A stretch of DNA of 64,000 bases from Enoplolaimus lenunculus (taxonomy: Eukaryota > Nematoda > Enoplea > Enoplida > Thoracostomopsidae): contig JASANG010002453.1 in assembly GCA_030248215.1 (NCBI GenBank), forward strand, positions 1 through 64,000, read 5' to 3'. The position numbers and the translations under genes were made by a program. The notes beneath the pieces were generated by a model that was not told where the DNA came from, ran no database searches, and saw only the letters and a program-made list of their open reading frames with translations. This document shows, piece by piece, positions 48,901 through 61,353 of the stretch (the first letter of the stretch is position 1; every line of letters begins with the position of its first letter).

Positions 48901-51900
48901 GCGTCTAACGATGCCGGCTGTTTGGCGTGTTTTTGTTACGGCCATTCGTCTGTATGCAAATCTGCGCCGGGATATTTTGGAACCACTATTAGATCGGAAT
49001 TTGCGAAAAGTAAGTTTGAACAGTGGTAATTTTTGGTCTAGTTCTCTAGCAGCAGCATTTGGCTAGGATGCATCTGGGGTGAAATTTGACTTACTACTGG
49101 TCCACTCAATGCGCTGCGATGTATTGAGAGGATTAGCATTGGTTTAGGTAATATTTGTGGTTTAATATTGGTTTAGGAAATTTTTGTGAGCATAGATTCT
49201 GACTTACCTTCAACCATCACAGCAGGTTTAAATATTTTTGCGTAATTCACTAATTGTTTGTTTATGTGAATGCAAATTTTTATTTCTGGCGAGCACAAGC
49301 AGTTATTGTTTTTAGGTATAGAATTATAATGAGAGCGGTGTTTTCAACAGCAGTTTTGTTCATGAGTGTAGAGATACCTATTTGTTCGTAACTTTTAGAT
49401 GAAGATGGTTGGAAGGGACTTGGATATGGCGATGTTGAAGTAGACATTCAGCATACAGAAGAGAAAAAACAGATCGCGGTCAGCGAGTACCGAGGGCCAA
49501 CGTATTTCTCAGCGCCGGGTGAGTTCACTTACAATGTGGTTTTTTCTTCAGATTTGTGCATGTAGGTTGGAGTGGAATTCGACTGTAACTTCAACATGTC
49601 ACGCTTGCAGCTGCCGGCTCGTTAATTTTAAAACTGATATGTACGGAGCCATTAAAGTGCCGTAGATAATCCCACAGCAGTTAGAATAAAGACAGCAGAA
49701 TAATGGACTTTTTAGCTGGCACAATTCATACGTCATCTTAGAGTGGTTCAATAGTTGTCACGCTGCGTCTTACGGTGTTTCACAGTGCTGGGCAGCGCTT
49801 TGTGACATTAAAATCGTTAAAAAGTATACGGCAAAGGTGGCGCTATATTTTTTGATTATTTTAATAAGGCAATCGTACGTTGCCGGACGACATTAAAATA
49901 GTCAAAAGTATAGCGCCAGTCTTAGTCTTTTTACTTTCATTCGAACAGCTGCTACCAATCCATCCTTATATTTTAAATACGTAATTTTTAGCAAAATTTC
50001 TTGGCAATCATGCCGCGTCATACAATCAGTTGTTTCGATTTAAATTGCGACTCAGTGCAGACGCGAATGTTCAAGCGTCAATTCGGGATTTCGTTATTGT
50101 GGGCACTGGTGGGCGTAAGATGGCGGCGCCTATTGTCGCACAAGAAAATCCTGTGCCTTCTACTTTTGAGCAGGTGGTTTTGAATATAAGAACGCAAATA
50201 ACTATTTTAAAATACTTTTGCACACACATGTCTGAACTTTCGGCACTCTGATTTCGTTGGTTCAAAAAAGATAAGGCATACCCTTAACTAGCGATGTAAT
50301 TTAGCTTGAGATGAAAATGTTACTTATGATTTTATATTTCGGAAGACGTGGTACTTAGTAGATTCGCAGAAGATTTTAATGTATTTTTAATTTGGTTATA
50401 TTACGGTTTATTATTTCTCTCCAGTCACACATGGCTGCATTCTTCATGATAAATTTCTTTAATGTATTATACACTATACAGGAATACACATTCCGCTTAC
50501 ACGAAGATCAAAATTTGGGATGGAATCCACGAATGACCGCAATTGAATTTATTAGCATATTGTCAAACGTAACCGCGATTAAGATTCGAGGAACCTATAC
50601 ACCTGGCGGTGAGCGAAGGAGCTTATACGTACCAGTAATACGCTGTTCGCAATGAAATGTTTTCTAAACGAGCTCTGTTTAGCACACGATTGTAACTGCA
50701 TTGCGTGTGCAAACGCCAAGAATTCTGAAAGCTTTAGTTAAATTGTCGTTATGATAGAGACCAACGCATTCATACAAAAATTTGGAAACTACCTTAGTTT
50801 AAACTTCTAAATAGCGTCGGCAACCACAATAGTATTGAGCGAGATTGTCCTGCTGTACGTACACAATTCTTTGAAGTTAGGCTTAGTATAACCTTTTTTG
50901 TTTTGAATTTCTTTCGTCTGAAACGAAATTACTTTTTACAGTAAAAAACCTGGCGTTAATTTACCGAAGAGATCCTGTTTATAGTGTATTGATCCAGTAA
51001 TGTATAAGGCTACACTATTTTTGAGGTGGACTTCAGTGTTGCTGTGTATACGTAACTTGATGTTTAACCTCGAGTTTCATCACAATTGTGTCTAACCACC
51101 TCGAGGTTTTCCTTTTTATACATTAAAGTACCTTGTTTTAGGCTGGGGGTTTTTGTCCGATGTTCGACTGGCATCAGCATCACAGACCGCTACTGAAACA
51201 CCCGCGGTGCCGGCACCGTGGGTCGAATCTTGTGAATGCCCGGAAGGATTTGTCGGCATGTTTTGTGAAGACTGTGCACCAGGTTATCGGCGTGAAGTGC
51301 GTAATGGAGGCCCGTTCACGCGATGTGTACGATGTGAATGTCATGGACATGCCGAACTGTGCGATGCTGAATCGGGTAGGTAATGTTGTCCCGATTGAGG
51401 ATGCCTTGATTCTTATTGAGTGAATGTTCGCCATTGAGGGTGTCTTCACTTTTATTAGGTAGATGTTCCCCACTGAGGGTGCGTTGACTCTGTGTGGGTA
51501 TGTATGAAGATAGTTTCGCGAAGCGTTTTCTGTTTTGTACTCTTGGGTCGAAAGGTGGATGTCCGTCCGAAAAGAATCTCAAGAACGGCAGAACCGATGT
51601 TGATAAACTTTTTTGTTTGAAAGCCCATTATCCTGGGGTGTTAACCTCGCATTGGGGTTTTAAAATTTTAAGCCATTTTTAGCTACAGGCTAATATGCAT
51701 AATTAATTAAGCCTAAATTCGGACTTTCTACATTATTTCACTAATTATTACAATTACAAGTAATCTGATTTCAGCATTGAAGGGTTGTTGGATGCGAGGA
51801 ATCTGAATAGACTGTTTACAAACCTCCAAAACCGATAGTTGAGCAGTTAGCTAATAGATAATTTGCACATTAACATAGTTTATAACCTAAATTAGGACTT

Positions 51901-54900
51901 CTTACTATATTTAACAGTTTGCTAATAGCTAATTTGCATATTAGCTTTATAGACAAGACAAAATTAGGACTTAAAATTATTTAAATAATTATTAGGGTGA
52001 CTGAAGGGTTTTTGGGTGCGAGGAATCTGAATAAATTGTTTACAAACTCCAAAACCGGTAAATGAATAGTTAGCTAATAACTAATTTGCATATTACCTTA
52101 ATTGCTTACGTGTGGTCGAGCTTCGCTCAATAAATGTAGCCCTACTACGACTGGTATTTTTTATTTGCTGGGAATTGGCGGTATTGTTAAACTTTAGCCG
52201 TAAGAATATTTTGAAAGTTTTTGAATGTACCTTATAGGACAATGTATATGTGAACACAATACTGCGGGTGAACAATGCGAACGTTGCGAGCGAGGCTATT
52301 ATGGAAATGCGTTAGCTGGAACTGATAGTGACTGTGCTCCATGCCCGTGTCCAGAAGATGGGCCATGCATATTGCATACAGACGACGATATCATTTGTCT
52401 TGAATGCCCTCAGGGTTATGCAGGTAAGTGAAAACATTATATATGGTTTACGGCGGTTGAACCTTTTGTACATTTGAAAAGATTTTTGATAAGAAATTAT
52501 TGAAAGCTAATGGGTTGTCCGTAATCTACGATTTGACCGAATTCGAATAAATTGCCAATTTGCCGAATCCGGATCAAAAGTCAAAACCTTGCTTTTTGCT
52601 AATTTCTGATATGTTCATAATTTGTAAACTTAATAACGTAAGATAACATTTGGTTCAACGCCACTGAATGTGCATATTGCAAAGTTGTGCGATTGGTACA
52701 AACTTTTCAAAGGTAGAGATAGGTATTTATTACAGTAATGTGGCATTTGCAATGATTTTGTCTGCACGAGGTTTCTGCGAACACGTGTAATGTGTAATAC
52801 ATTTTGTTATAACAGAAGTCGTAAAACTCGTAGCGCAGGTTTTTTGTTATTGTATTGTGGAAGTTGCTGATTTTACTATTATTGTTGGAATTTGAGGACG
52901 ACGCTGTGACTTGTGCGCTGATGGTTACTTTGGCGATCCTGCCAACGACGTTGAATGCAAACCGTGTGATTGCAACGGAAATATTGATCCCAATAATATT
53001 GGAAATTGCGATAGGTACAAAGTCCAACAATTAATTATTATAGTTCTGATTCGTATCGTGAATGGCTTGTTTGCAGCAGACTAGGATAATTACTTATTGT
53101 AATAATCCTAACAGTTCTTCAAGTATCGTGTAGTAAAATTTAGTTTCGGAATCTGCAAGAATATTTATTGATACAATCATAAGTAGGGTTTGTATGTAGT
53201 AATACATGAGCTAATTTGACTTATACGTTGGAAAGATGTGATAAGCTAGAATATTAAATATGCTCCTTTTGCTATAATTTTGATAATTTGTCAAAAGATC
53301 ATTTGAACATTTTTGTGATATGAATCATGGACAAGTGATGCGATTGGTTTGAGACAAATTTATTGTTACCATCTTGTGCTAATACAAGATTGCTGTTGTT
53401 AGCGTTCATGCCAGCTTTGTGTAACAATGTTGTTTAAATTATGTGGTATAGAAGTTTTTGTTGTATAGGCAAACTGGTGAATGCAAAAAATGCATTTATC
53501 ATACAACTGGCACGCACTGTGAGCGCTGTTTACCAGGATATTTTGGTGATGCTTTACGAGAACCCAAAGGCGACTGCCAAGGTATTATAGCGTTACAATT
53601 ACAATTTTGTTTATGAAGAGATTGCGTATAATGTAAGATTTTTAAGCTGGCATAGACACCATAACAGAAAATATCGAGAGCGATACAGGCCGTGTTCTTG
53701 CCTAAGCTCGTTCGAGGGGGGGCGTCTTTTGGTCTAATAATGCAATTTCTAGCATTAACACAGCGATTTTTGAATTTTCAAAAAACATAATTAAGTGAAG
53801 GCTGAAATCCGAAACGAAGACTCTCATCTCTGTTCATTACATTTAATTTGGTTTCGTTATACGGGTTAGATATTTCATTTTTCTAGAGTGTCGGTGCTAC
53901 TCAGTTGGTTCGCAAAAACCCGAAGGCGACAGCACAGTGCTTGAGTGTGACCAGAAATCGGGAAATTGCTACTGCTTACCGCATGTGGCTGGACAAAGGT
54001 ATATGAAGGAATCGGGAGAGTATCCTGTTCTGACGTCTGATAGTAAATGCTGTTGCCAAAATATCACATAGGTTATGTTGCGAGTCTGACTTGTGATTAT
54101 CTTGAAAAGTTGTGGAGGCGCAGTTGTGATGTATGAAGGCAAGTTTTTGGCAATATCGTGCCGCATTATGTGCACGTCTCTTAGCCATAAAATGTAATAT
54201 ATAGCGCGTATTATTGATTTACAGATCGACTTACCTTAAATGAGTTCTGATGTGTTGATGGCAAAAAACTTTCCTGATATTTAAAAATATTGTGTGTCAA
54301 GCATTTCCGGTTATATATTGCTTCTTAGCTTGCTACACTGTTTAAGGTGTGACAAATGTGAAATCGGATACTATAACTTGGCGTCCGGCGTCGGCTGTGA
54401 ATCGTGCGATTGTGATGCCGCTGGTTCACGAAATGGCACTTGTGATGTTGTCACAGGCGCATGCGACTGTAAACTCGGAGTTACTGGACGTCGTTGCGAT
54501 ATGTGTGAGCCGTATCATTTTGGATTCGATTATGAAGGCTGCGAAAGTAAGTAAATTGCTTTGCACACTGCATTCGAATAATATGTGCAGTCGGAAACGC
54601 CATCTGGTTTCAGGTCCTCTATTCTATAGAATGGTTTCAACAAAACAATGATGCGGCAGAATTTGTAACTGATAATTGCTGTCAGCAAATCTATATAATA
54701 AACAGTGTAGAACACTGAGCATGCGTCATTTGGGCAAGTTCCAACTGAGTTTTGCATTCACGTTACACTATATTAATAAATACATATGTTTCATATGTGT
54801 GTTCCCAATGAAGAAGCTAGAGTTGCAGCTGTTGCGACCCGTTTGGCTTGTGTATTATATTGTTCCGCTGTTCCTTTATATTACAGACTGTGATTGCTTG

Positions 54901-57900
54901 GCTATTGGGTCAAAAGATTTGCAGTGTGATGTTGACTCAGGCCAATGTGAATGCCGTCCGAATATCGAAGGCAGAAAATGTGATCGTTGTATTGAAAATA
55001 TGTACAATTTGCAGGCCGGGTGTGTAGGTATGTTTTGTGTGTATCCATTCTGGTCAACATGGTGTGAGAGAGCAATCCACCTTTTGGGATTTTTGTTCAT
55101 TGATTTCTAGATACGATTACAGATCGAAACTAAAGAAACCTACCTTCGAAGCTTTTATAGACCATACCTCCTGTTCGAAAATCACGGTTACGCTCGCCGT
55201 TATGTAGTACATTGATAGATAAGTCAATGGATGGTATCTTCATTGGTATACGCTACTGTATTTGTTTGTTGGCGTTTTTAGTGTACGGCTGAAATAGACA
55301 TTGCATGCAAAACTAAATTTGTCTTAAATCTCAACTTAAGTAAAAAAACTTACTTTAGTTATGTCTCTGCAACCAACTCAGTGTGTATTTTTAAAATTTG
55401 CGCAGAATGCCCTCCATGCTATGGCCTTGTTAAAAGCGTTGTTGACGAGCATCGTCGTAATTTGTCCCGCCTGCGAGATTTAATCGAAGGCATCAAAAAC
55501 AATCCACAAGTTGTCAATGATACAAATTTTGACCGGCGACTCGAAGAAGTTATGCAGCTGGTTGACGCCCTGGTTTCGGATGTTGGAGATGGACTGCGTA
55601 AGTTTTTACTGTGTTTCAGTTGAATGTACAACGTCTTATCGAGAAACATTTGTCAATTTTTGTGGTGTGTTAAATTTCAGGTTAAGAATATCGGTATATA
55701 CTGAAGCTAAAAATGCTTCAGCGTCCGTGACACTCCCCCATCAAAAGTTACCTGGTGTATGCATGATATTGTGGAAGTTGTGTAATGTCGTGATACTATT
55801 TGAATATACTGAGAATTGCAAAACATGCACGAAATAGAGTTGTTTTAGAGTAGAATTATTTCGGAGGCATGTGTAGTTGAACGCTTCCTGCTATTTATTT
55901 TTAGCTTTGCGTATTTTGCATTGAAGTTTCCTTTAACTTGGTTACGGAGTTTCTAGGAAAGTATGGGGTCGTCAAACAGCTCAAGGAATGAGTAATTTTT
56001 TCCGGTTTTTGTTGTGTGTATTGTGATTGTGTTAGTTTGGATGCAGTTTTTACAGTGCTTATTTGTTGTATGCCTCTTAGTTATTTTAAAATGTTTTTGG
56101 TTTTTTTCTTCAGCCGACGATACAGAAACAGCGACCAAGTTGGACGAATTATGGTCAGTATTGAACAAAACTAGTACAACACTTGAAGGCATTCATGATA
56201 TGCTGGGAAAATCGAAAGCTACTCGAGACAAAATCGAGGATTCGCTTCAAAAATGGGGATTGCTTGAGAGTAAGTGGATTTGATAATTGAGTGTAATCAC
56301 TAGGATCAGTGCCTAATAACTGTTAATCGCAAGGACGTGTCATAGTGTAGCATTGTGAAGTGTAACCTTAAGTGCGAGTTATTCGTATTTTGGTATTTGA
56401 GGATTTTTATTTGATTATTTAAATTTATTGTTTACATATTAATCCTATTTTCCACACCTGTTTTTCACCACGCCACCTCAAAAGAGTATCTTATACAGTG
56501 ATCTATGCTGTTCTCTTTTAGCTCGTACTGTGCTTACTGTTTTTACATTCAGATCAAGCGAATGAAGGTTTACGTCATGCTCAAAATCTGTTAGAAACTT
56601 CTGGGCAGGACGCGTGGCAAGAAGCTGAGGAAGCTAGTCAAAGATTTGGAGCTCAGTCAGAGCAACTGTCGGCGATTGCGAAAGAAGCTCGGGAAGCGAC
56701 CAAAATGTATGGTTGTAAATACGGTTTGCGATTGGGAATGTTGTTATAGCTCCAAGCGTCGTGTTCGTATAAAGTTAACGTCCGGCTGTCTTAATTTTAG
56801 GCAACAGCCCTGTTAAAGATAAGTTTTCAATAAAAATACTTAATGTGCAGGGGCGATCGCGAAATTTTGTACAGGTGGGTTTTCAATACTTTGGTTATGT
56901 AGCGGAAAGCTGTGTCTACCAGTTGGCGATACATCTACGCACATTTTCACTATAACCCAAATAATCTTACAGTACTAGTTTAGGCAGACCGAATGGGCTG
57001 ACAAAATAGATGCAAACGCACGTGATTCATTAAATTTGTCGTCTCAAGCGCTGGACGGGGCTCGTAAAGTTTTACATGGTGGTAAAGAAAGCGGAGACCG
57101 GATTGAGTCGTTGAAAAAAGCGTAAGTATTGGGCAGAATCAGGATTTTGAAACGTGGGGTGTTGGTTACGTTCTATATTGGAATTGGTTTACTGATATTG
57201 CCAGCTGAAGTAGTTCCTAAAACCTCTGGACAAAAATCACAAAAGGTTTGACTCCCACAACTCCTCTGGCTCCCTCTCTTGTCCCGTATTGCTGGCGACA
57301 GGTTCTAACATACGCTACTAACTAATAAATACTTCATTTTTACGGCGTAGTTTATAGCCAATATGGCACGTGCACTGTATGTCCTAAGCTAAAACAATCA
57401 TAAAGAGCATTGTGGCGTAATTAATTTTTGTAGAACCATGCCGCTCGTGTGATTCGAATTATATCCCAGTCAGTTGGGGGAGTTATATCATATTTAAGAC
57501 GTATAAGAAAACTGAGTTTGTAACAGAGTCGTTAAGATTTTAGTTAAAAAAATTTTAGTGTTTTTGAGACTGTGTAACAGACGGACCAAATTGTATCCTA
57601 ACGACATCTATCTATCTATGTTAGCCAATGTTGTTGCAATATTTGCAGCAGTAACGTCTTGAAACTTGCAGAGTGTGCCGAGATAGTCTGAGAAATATAT
57701 AATTATGATGAAAATTCTATTGCCCCATTACGTATTGTTGCCGTTTCAGCTTTATTAAAATTGTTGTGTAGGATCAAAGATGCCGAAGACGTTGTGTCGC
57801 GGACGAAAAGCGTTGGGACTGGATTGTTAGAAGAAGCGGATAAAACATACACAGATGCGGCAAAAATGCTTCAAGATGTCAATGAAATTGTTCTACCTCC

Positions 57901-60900
57901 GGTTGATGTCGATCAAATATATACAAATACGTCGTATATTCAGTCAAATGTAAGTTTACAATATATAAGTCTGTTTTCAGTCTCTCTATTAGCAAGAGTC
58001 AATGACGACTCTTTGACAACTAGTATGAATGTGCGATGCTAAGCTTCAAAGCTATTGATCAATAGTTCGAGATATACAAGACCTTTTGGCAACTGATGCA
58101 ACTTCAAAATGTATCAGCGCATGTTGTGTTTGAGGTAGGGTCTATATAGCATGCAATGCCTGTTTACTTTAAGGGTAAATGGTTGAGTTTCAAAATGGCG
58201 ATGCAGCGCTTTTTTCCAAACATAATTATGTATTCTATTTGGCTATACTTGCATGGGATGACGTATGCCTAAGACAAACGTGCGCTGGTTTCTTTTCTTA
58301 CAGAATAAAAAAATAATCCTTTCTAGATATAATCTGCAATGGGTAAATTAGAGCAGTCAGCTTGTGTTTTGTGATCTACTCAACTAACAAATTGTTATTA
58401 CTAAGTGTATTACGGTCGAATTGTTACATTTGCTCGTGAGGTTGTACCCTACATGATTACACGTAGTAGGGACAGATTAAACGTTATTTTGTCTGTGGTT
58501 ATTAATTTACCAGGCAACACAATCAGTTGCACATTCGAACGAAGTTGCCGCAGAAAATCGCCCGAGATTAGAATCAGCGGAGAGCATTGCTCAAATGGCC
58601 GACGTTGAACTCCAGGCTGCTGATCGTCAACAGGATGTAAGTTGAGAAATTCAGCGCATGTAACAATTTTAATGAAGTTATTTGTTTGTCGATTTTTAGA
58701 TGTTTGCACGGTTGATGTGGTAATGTGGTATTATAACCGTGAGAAAACTATTTAATAAGAATTATTGCGGTTGAAAAAAAGTTAAATAACGCGTATATTA
58801 ATGGATTAGAGAGTTGCAGCAGTTATTTTGTAAACGCTATAAGTAGTCACTGACGAAACTACTTATAATTCACCCTTGTTTAGAGGAATTTGATATTTTA
58901 AAACAGTCGACAATAAAGTTGTTTAAAGACAGTTATGGTTCTGTGTTTTAGATTGCTGATCGCCTTATGGCTGATTTGGACGCATCTCGAGCCAAAGCTC
59001 GGGCAGCAGTGCAGCTCGCTGAAAAGACGCTTGAAGATGCCAACAATACGCTTGCAACGTTGCAAGGTAAGCTCGTGGTTGAGAGGTTGGTCAAGTGTAA
59101 CTGCGAGGATTTATGGAATAGTTAGATGTCGGGGACACAATAAATGCTTGCTCGAATTACAGTTTCGTATTCCCGCAGAAATGAAGTACTAAAAAAACAT
59201 TTTTATCGTTTTGAGGAAAATTGTTATTTATTGTAAGTTATTTGTTTCTTTTTGGTAATATAATTTCAGTTAGGAAAGTTGGCATTATACAGACAGCGAT
59301 TACTTGAAAAGCATATTAGACATTTTGTTGTCAGTCACTGTTTTCGCAAAAGTAATTTCTGTTTTGATTATATTTGGCCCTTATTATTAAACTTTAATGC
59401 TATTATAAGTATTGTTTTTACAGGGTTTGATGCACTGGTTGAAAAAAGCAAAGATGATGCAGAAGAAGCTTGGACAAATATACCTGAAATCGAACGTCTG
59501 CTGAAAGATGCAAGAAATAAAACAACGCATGCGAGAAATGCACTTGGTGAGTGATTAGTATTGTGAACCGAAATACTTCTGATGGGTAGAAATAGGTGGC
59601 CAAACGAAACAAAAAGTTAGAATTGATATTTGGACTGTTTGGCTAATAATAGAAGAAATATTGTGTTATTCGGTGGCTGTAAGCGAAGAAAAGTGCTTAG
59701 TTTCGACGTTTAGATGGGTGCAAAAATTTAAGAATATAACAGTAGGTAATAGCTTATTATTGTAGTAATACCATTGCTGCGAATGTTGCGTTTACTTTTC
59801 GTATGTATCCGCATGTCTTTACAATAAAATACAATTGAGGATTTGTTCAGTATGCTTTAAGTCGTTTTCTTTGCAGGAAATGCTGCGAACGATGCTGAAG
59901 CTGCCGAAAGCATGGCAAAAGAAGCCGAAACAACAGCTACTGACGCTTCTGAGGTACATTAGAAGTATTGAACTGAGAGTCTCTGACTTATTTTAATTGC
60001 TGACCAATTGCATTTGAAAATTTTTTCGGTATTAAATTTTTATAAAACCTAGTTACAGTCGATCAGTTCATAAAAATTTAACCAAATGGTTGAAAAATTC
60101 GTGAAATTTTCATTTGGCAAATTTGAAACATCGATCATGGTTTCTTGTCATGTTTTCGTCGCCTAGTAAATTTTAGTCAGTGAAAAACATTTTGACTGAT
60201 GCTGAACAAACAGCTGCTAAAGCAGCACAGCTTGAAAAAGACGCCGCGAGCATTGAAAATAAAGTTGTTCAAGAGAACAAAACACTGAACAATTACGCAG
60301 AAAATATGGCATTGCATCGAACTAAAGCTGCCGAGGTAAGTGTATTAAATGGTTTTTCGGTATTAAAACCTGAACTTTGTCAATGATCTTCATTAAAAAT
60401 TAGGGATAGAATTACAGTCAGGATATTTGTAACTGGTTCCTGATTATGTCTCGAAACTGTGAGATTAGGTGAATAACGTCGAATTTTTATTGTTTGAAAC
60501 TGAACATTGAGTAAGATTAACGGTCTGGATTTACTCAATGCTACACCTTTCACTTCCTCTAGCCAGCGTGATTTTATTGAGTAACATGTTATCTCATCTG
60601 CAACCAAATTGTTTTTTAACACAACTGTATCTGTGTAGGCTTTGACGAAAGCTGGCGAAGCGGATACAATTGCAAAGAATGCAAAACAAGCGGCAACAGA
60701 TGCTGTAGATCGATTGAATAAAATAGTTGATTTGTTAAGTAAGCGTTTTTTAGAATTTGTTGAGCTTCTGTTGCGCTATACTTGCCTGGCGCGGCCTGAA
60801 TTTATTGCACATCACTTTATAAAATTAAATTTTATCACTGAGAAAAGTAAAACTCATTGTTACAAAATTATAATAGCAAAAGTGACATTTGCTCAGTCTA

Positions 60901-61353
60901 AATCTGTTGGGCAGATTTTTTAGAAAAATATGGATTTGACACAAGTTGCAGCGAGTGTTGGCTTGTTAACAATGTTGATGTTTAGTTTGCAGGATGCATT
61001 CGGTTATTAACTTTTTAGTTTAGAATTTTAGAAATAGATTTGTTTTCAAAATTTTAATAGTAGTATAAAGTTCGTTGGTATTCACGCTTTCAGCGAACCT
61101 TAACCAGTTAAAAACTGGCGATTTGGTCAGCCTGGAGCAACAACTCGACGACGCTGAACGAACACTCAGCGACGTCCGTTTAGCCGAAGAAGTCGCGTCA
61201 CTGCAGTCCAAGCAATCCCAACAGCGCAGACGCTTGTCATCGTACTTGATGGAAATTGAACGACTCGAAAAGGAAGTCGTCAACATGGAACAAATCGTAG
61301 ACGCGTTGCCTGATCAATGTTTCAATGTGGTCAAAATTGAAGAACCGAAATAA
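36969..61353 (+). CDS. LAMC1: Laminin subunit gamma-1-type chain, complete, 32 exons
   Basis: Exons: 36969-37047, 37322-37633, 39347-39464, 40154-40337, 46319-46449, 46784-46962, 47343-47531, 47851-47968, 48393-48500, 48873-49009, 49399-49518, 49992-50173, 50482-50608, 51142-51375, 52238-52423, 52897-53014, 53469-53581, 53887-53998, 54347-54546, 54887-55027, 55406-55597, 56114-56269, 56553-56706, 56984-57121, 57772-57949, 58514-58636, 58952-59066, 59424-59546, 59877-59953, 60177-60335, 60639-60738, 61094-61353. They total 4863 nt, 1620 residues (human LAMC1 1609). Layout: signal peptide about 1-19; LN domain to about 274 ([38 protein letters not shown]); LE repeats; L4 domain about 520-690; LE repeats to about 1030; then coiled coil. 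NIDPNNI at 830-836 matches the nidogen-binding motif. LPDQCF keeps the interchain cysteine, and the chain ends EPK with glutamate third from last, needed for integrin binding in human gamma-1. It is a secreted basement-membrane subunit that trimerises with alpha and beta chains. Intron 9 is not GT-AG. Confidence 0.96.
37909..38214. mobile_element. CAGGGTGCAACTGG-family element in LAMC1 intron 2
   Basis: Starts CAGGGTGCAACTGGAATTG and ends CCAGAATTCCATGTAAACCCTG. The arms hold ACCGGAACCGG. Flanks match weakly (5 of 8). Confidence 0.6.
38748..39142. mobile_element. Best CAGGGTGCAACCGG-family copy, perfect 8-bp target duplication
   Basis: Starts CAGGGTGCAACCGGAATTAC and ends CGGAATTCCGGTTGCACCCTG (20+ bp inverted repeat). 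GTTCCGCT is duplicated at 38740-38747 and 39143-39150. Both arms carry runs of ACCGGAACCGGAACCGG next to the ends; the centre is AT-rich and non-coding. CAGGG ends with an 8-bp duplication are typical of hAT transposons. It lies in LAMC1 intron 2. Confidence 0.85.
40904..41168. mobile_element. CAGG...CCTG element with GAACAGGAACAGG arms
   Basis: Starts CAGGATTCCAACCGGAGC and ends AATGAGGTGGAGCCCTG. Flanks TTGTCTGC and GTGTCTGC match in 7 of 8. The arms use GAACAGG in place of the ACCGGA repeat of its relatives. A neighbouring copy with the same inside ends GGTTGAACCCTG at 41563. Both lie in the long LAMC1 intron 4. Confidence 0.7.
41710..41936. mobile_element. CAGGGTGCA-family element, perfect 8-bp target duplication
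   Basis: Starts CAGGGTGCAGTTGG and ends TCCGCTTTGCACCCTG. CTCTTCAT is duplicated on both sides. The arms carry ATTCCGATTCCGATT motifs. LAMC1 intron 4. Confidence 0.8.
42000..46318. other. Remainder of LAMC1 intron 4
   Basis: Intron 4 (40338-46318) is nearly 6 kb, far longer than the other laminin introns. This part holds eroded CGGAATCGGAAT-type repeat pieces (42420-42810), a GC-richer stretch with CCCCC runs (43680-44110), a 55-bp hairpin repeat at 45459 and an element piece with TTAGGC-like motifs ending GTACAAGAGCC at 46272. No convincing nested gene was seen. Confidence 0.5.
45459..45513. repeat. 55-bp conserved hairpin-forming repeat, copy 2
   Basis: Begins TCTATATATTAAAGTTGGAA and can fold as TGGAACGC...GCGTTCCA with inner CCCA/TGGG. 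Aligns without gaps to 12501-12555. Two of the nine differences restore pairing on both sides of the stem. Confidence 0.6.
49838..49918. mobile_element. Short palindromic element, TGGCGCTATA ends
   Basis: Left arm TGGCGCTATATTTTTTGATT and right arm GTCAAAAGTATAGCGCCA are inverted repeats of about 26 bp around a GTACGTTGCCGGACGAC core. Lies in LAMC1 intron 11. Related sequence lies at about 63530-63685 and inside 11055-11402. Confidence 0.55.
51377..51503 (+). repeat. Imperfect tandem repeat of about 42 bp, three units
   Basis: Units share ATGTTS-CCC/GCC-ATTGAGGRTG followed by YTTGATTCTTATTGAGTG-like sequence. The array begins at the donor site of LAMC1 exon 14. Confidence 0.6.
51684..52105. 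repeat. Duplicated block in LAMC1 intron 14, period about 224 bp
   Basis: TGAAGGGTT, then TGCGAGGAATCTGAATA and TGTTTACAAAC...CCAAAACCG, occurs at about 51778 and again at about 52002. Around both are TTAGCTAATAnnTAATTTGCAT and CCTAAATT/GGACTT motifs. Related motifs lie at 35330-35690. Confidence 0.65.
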
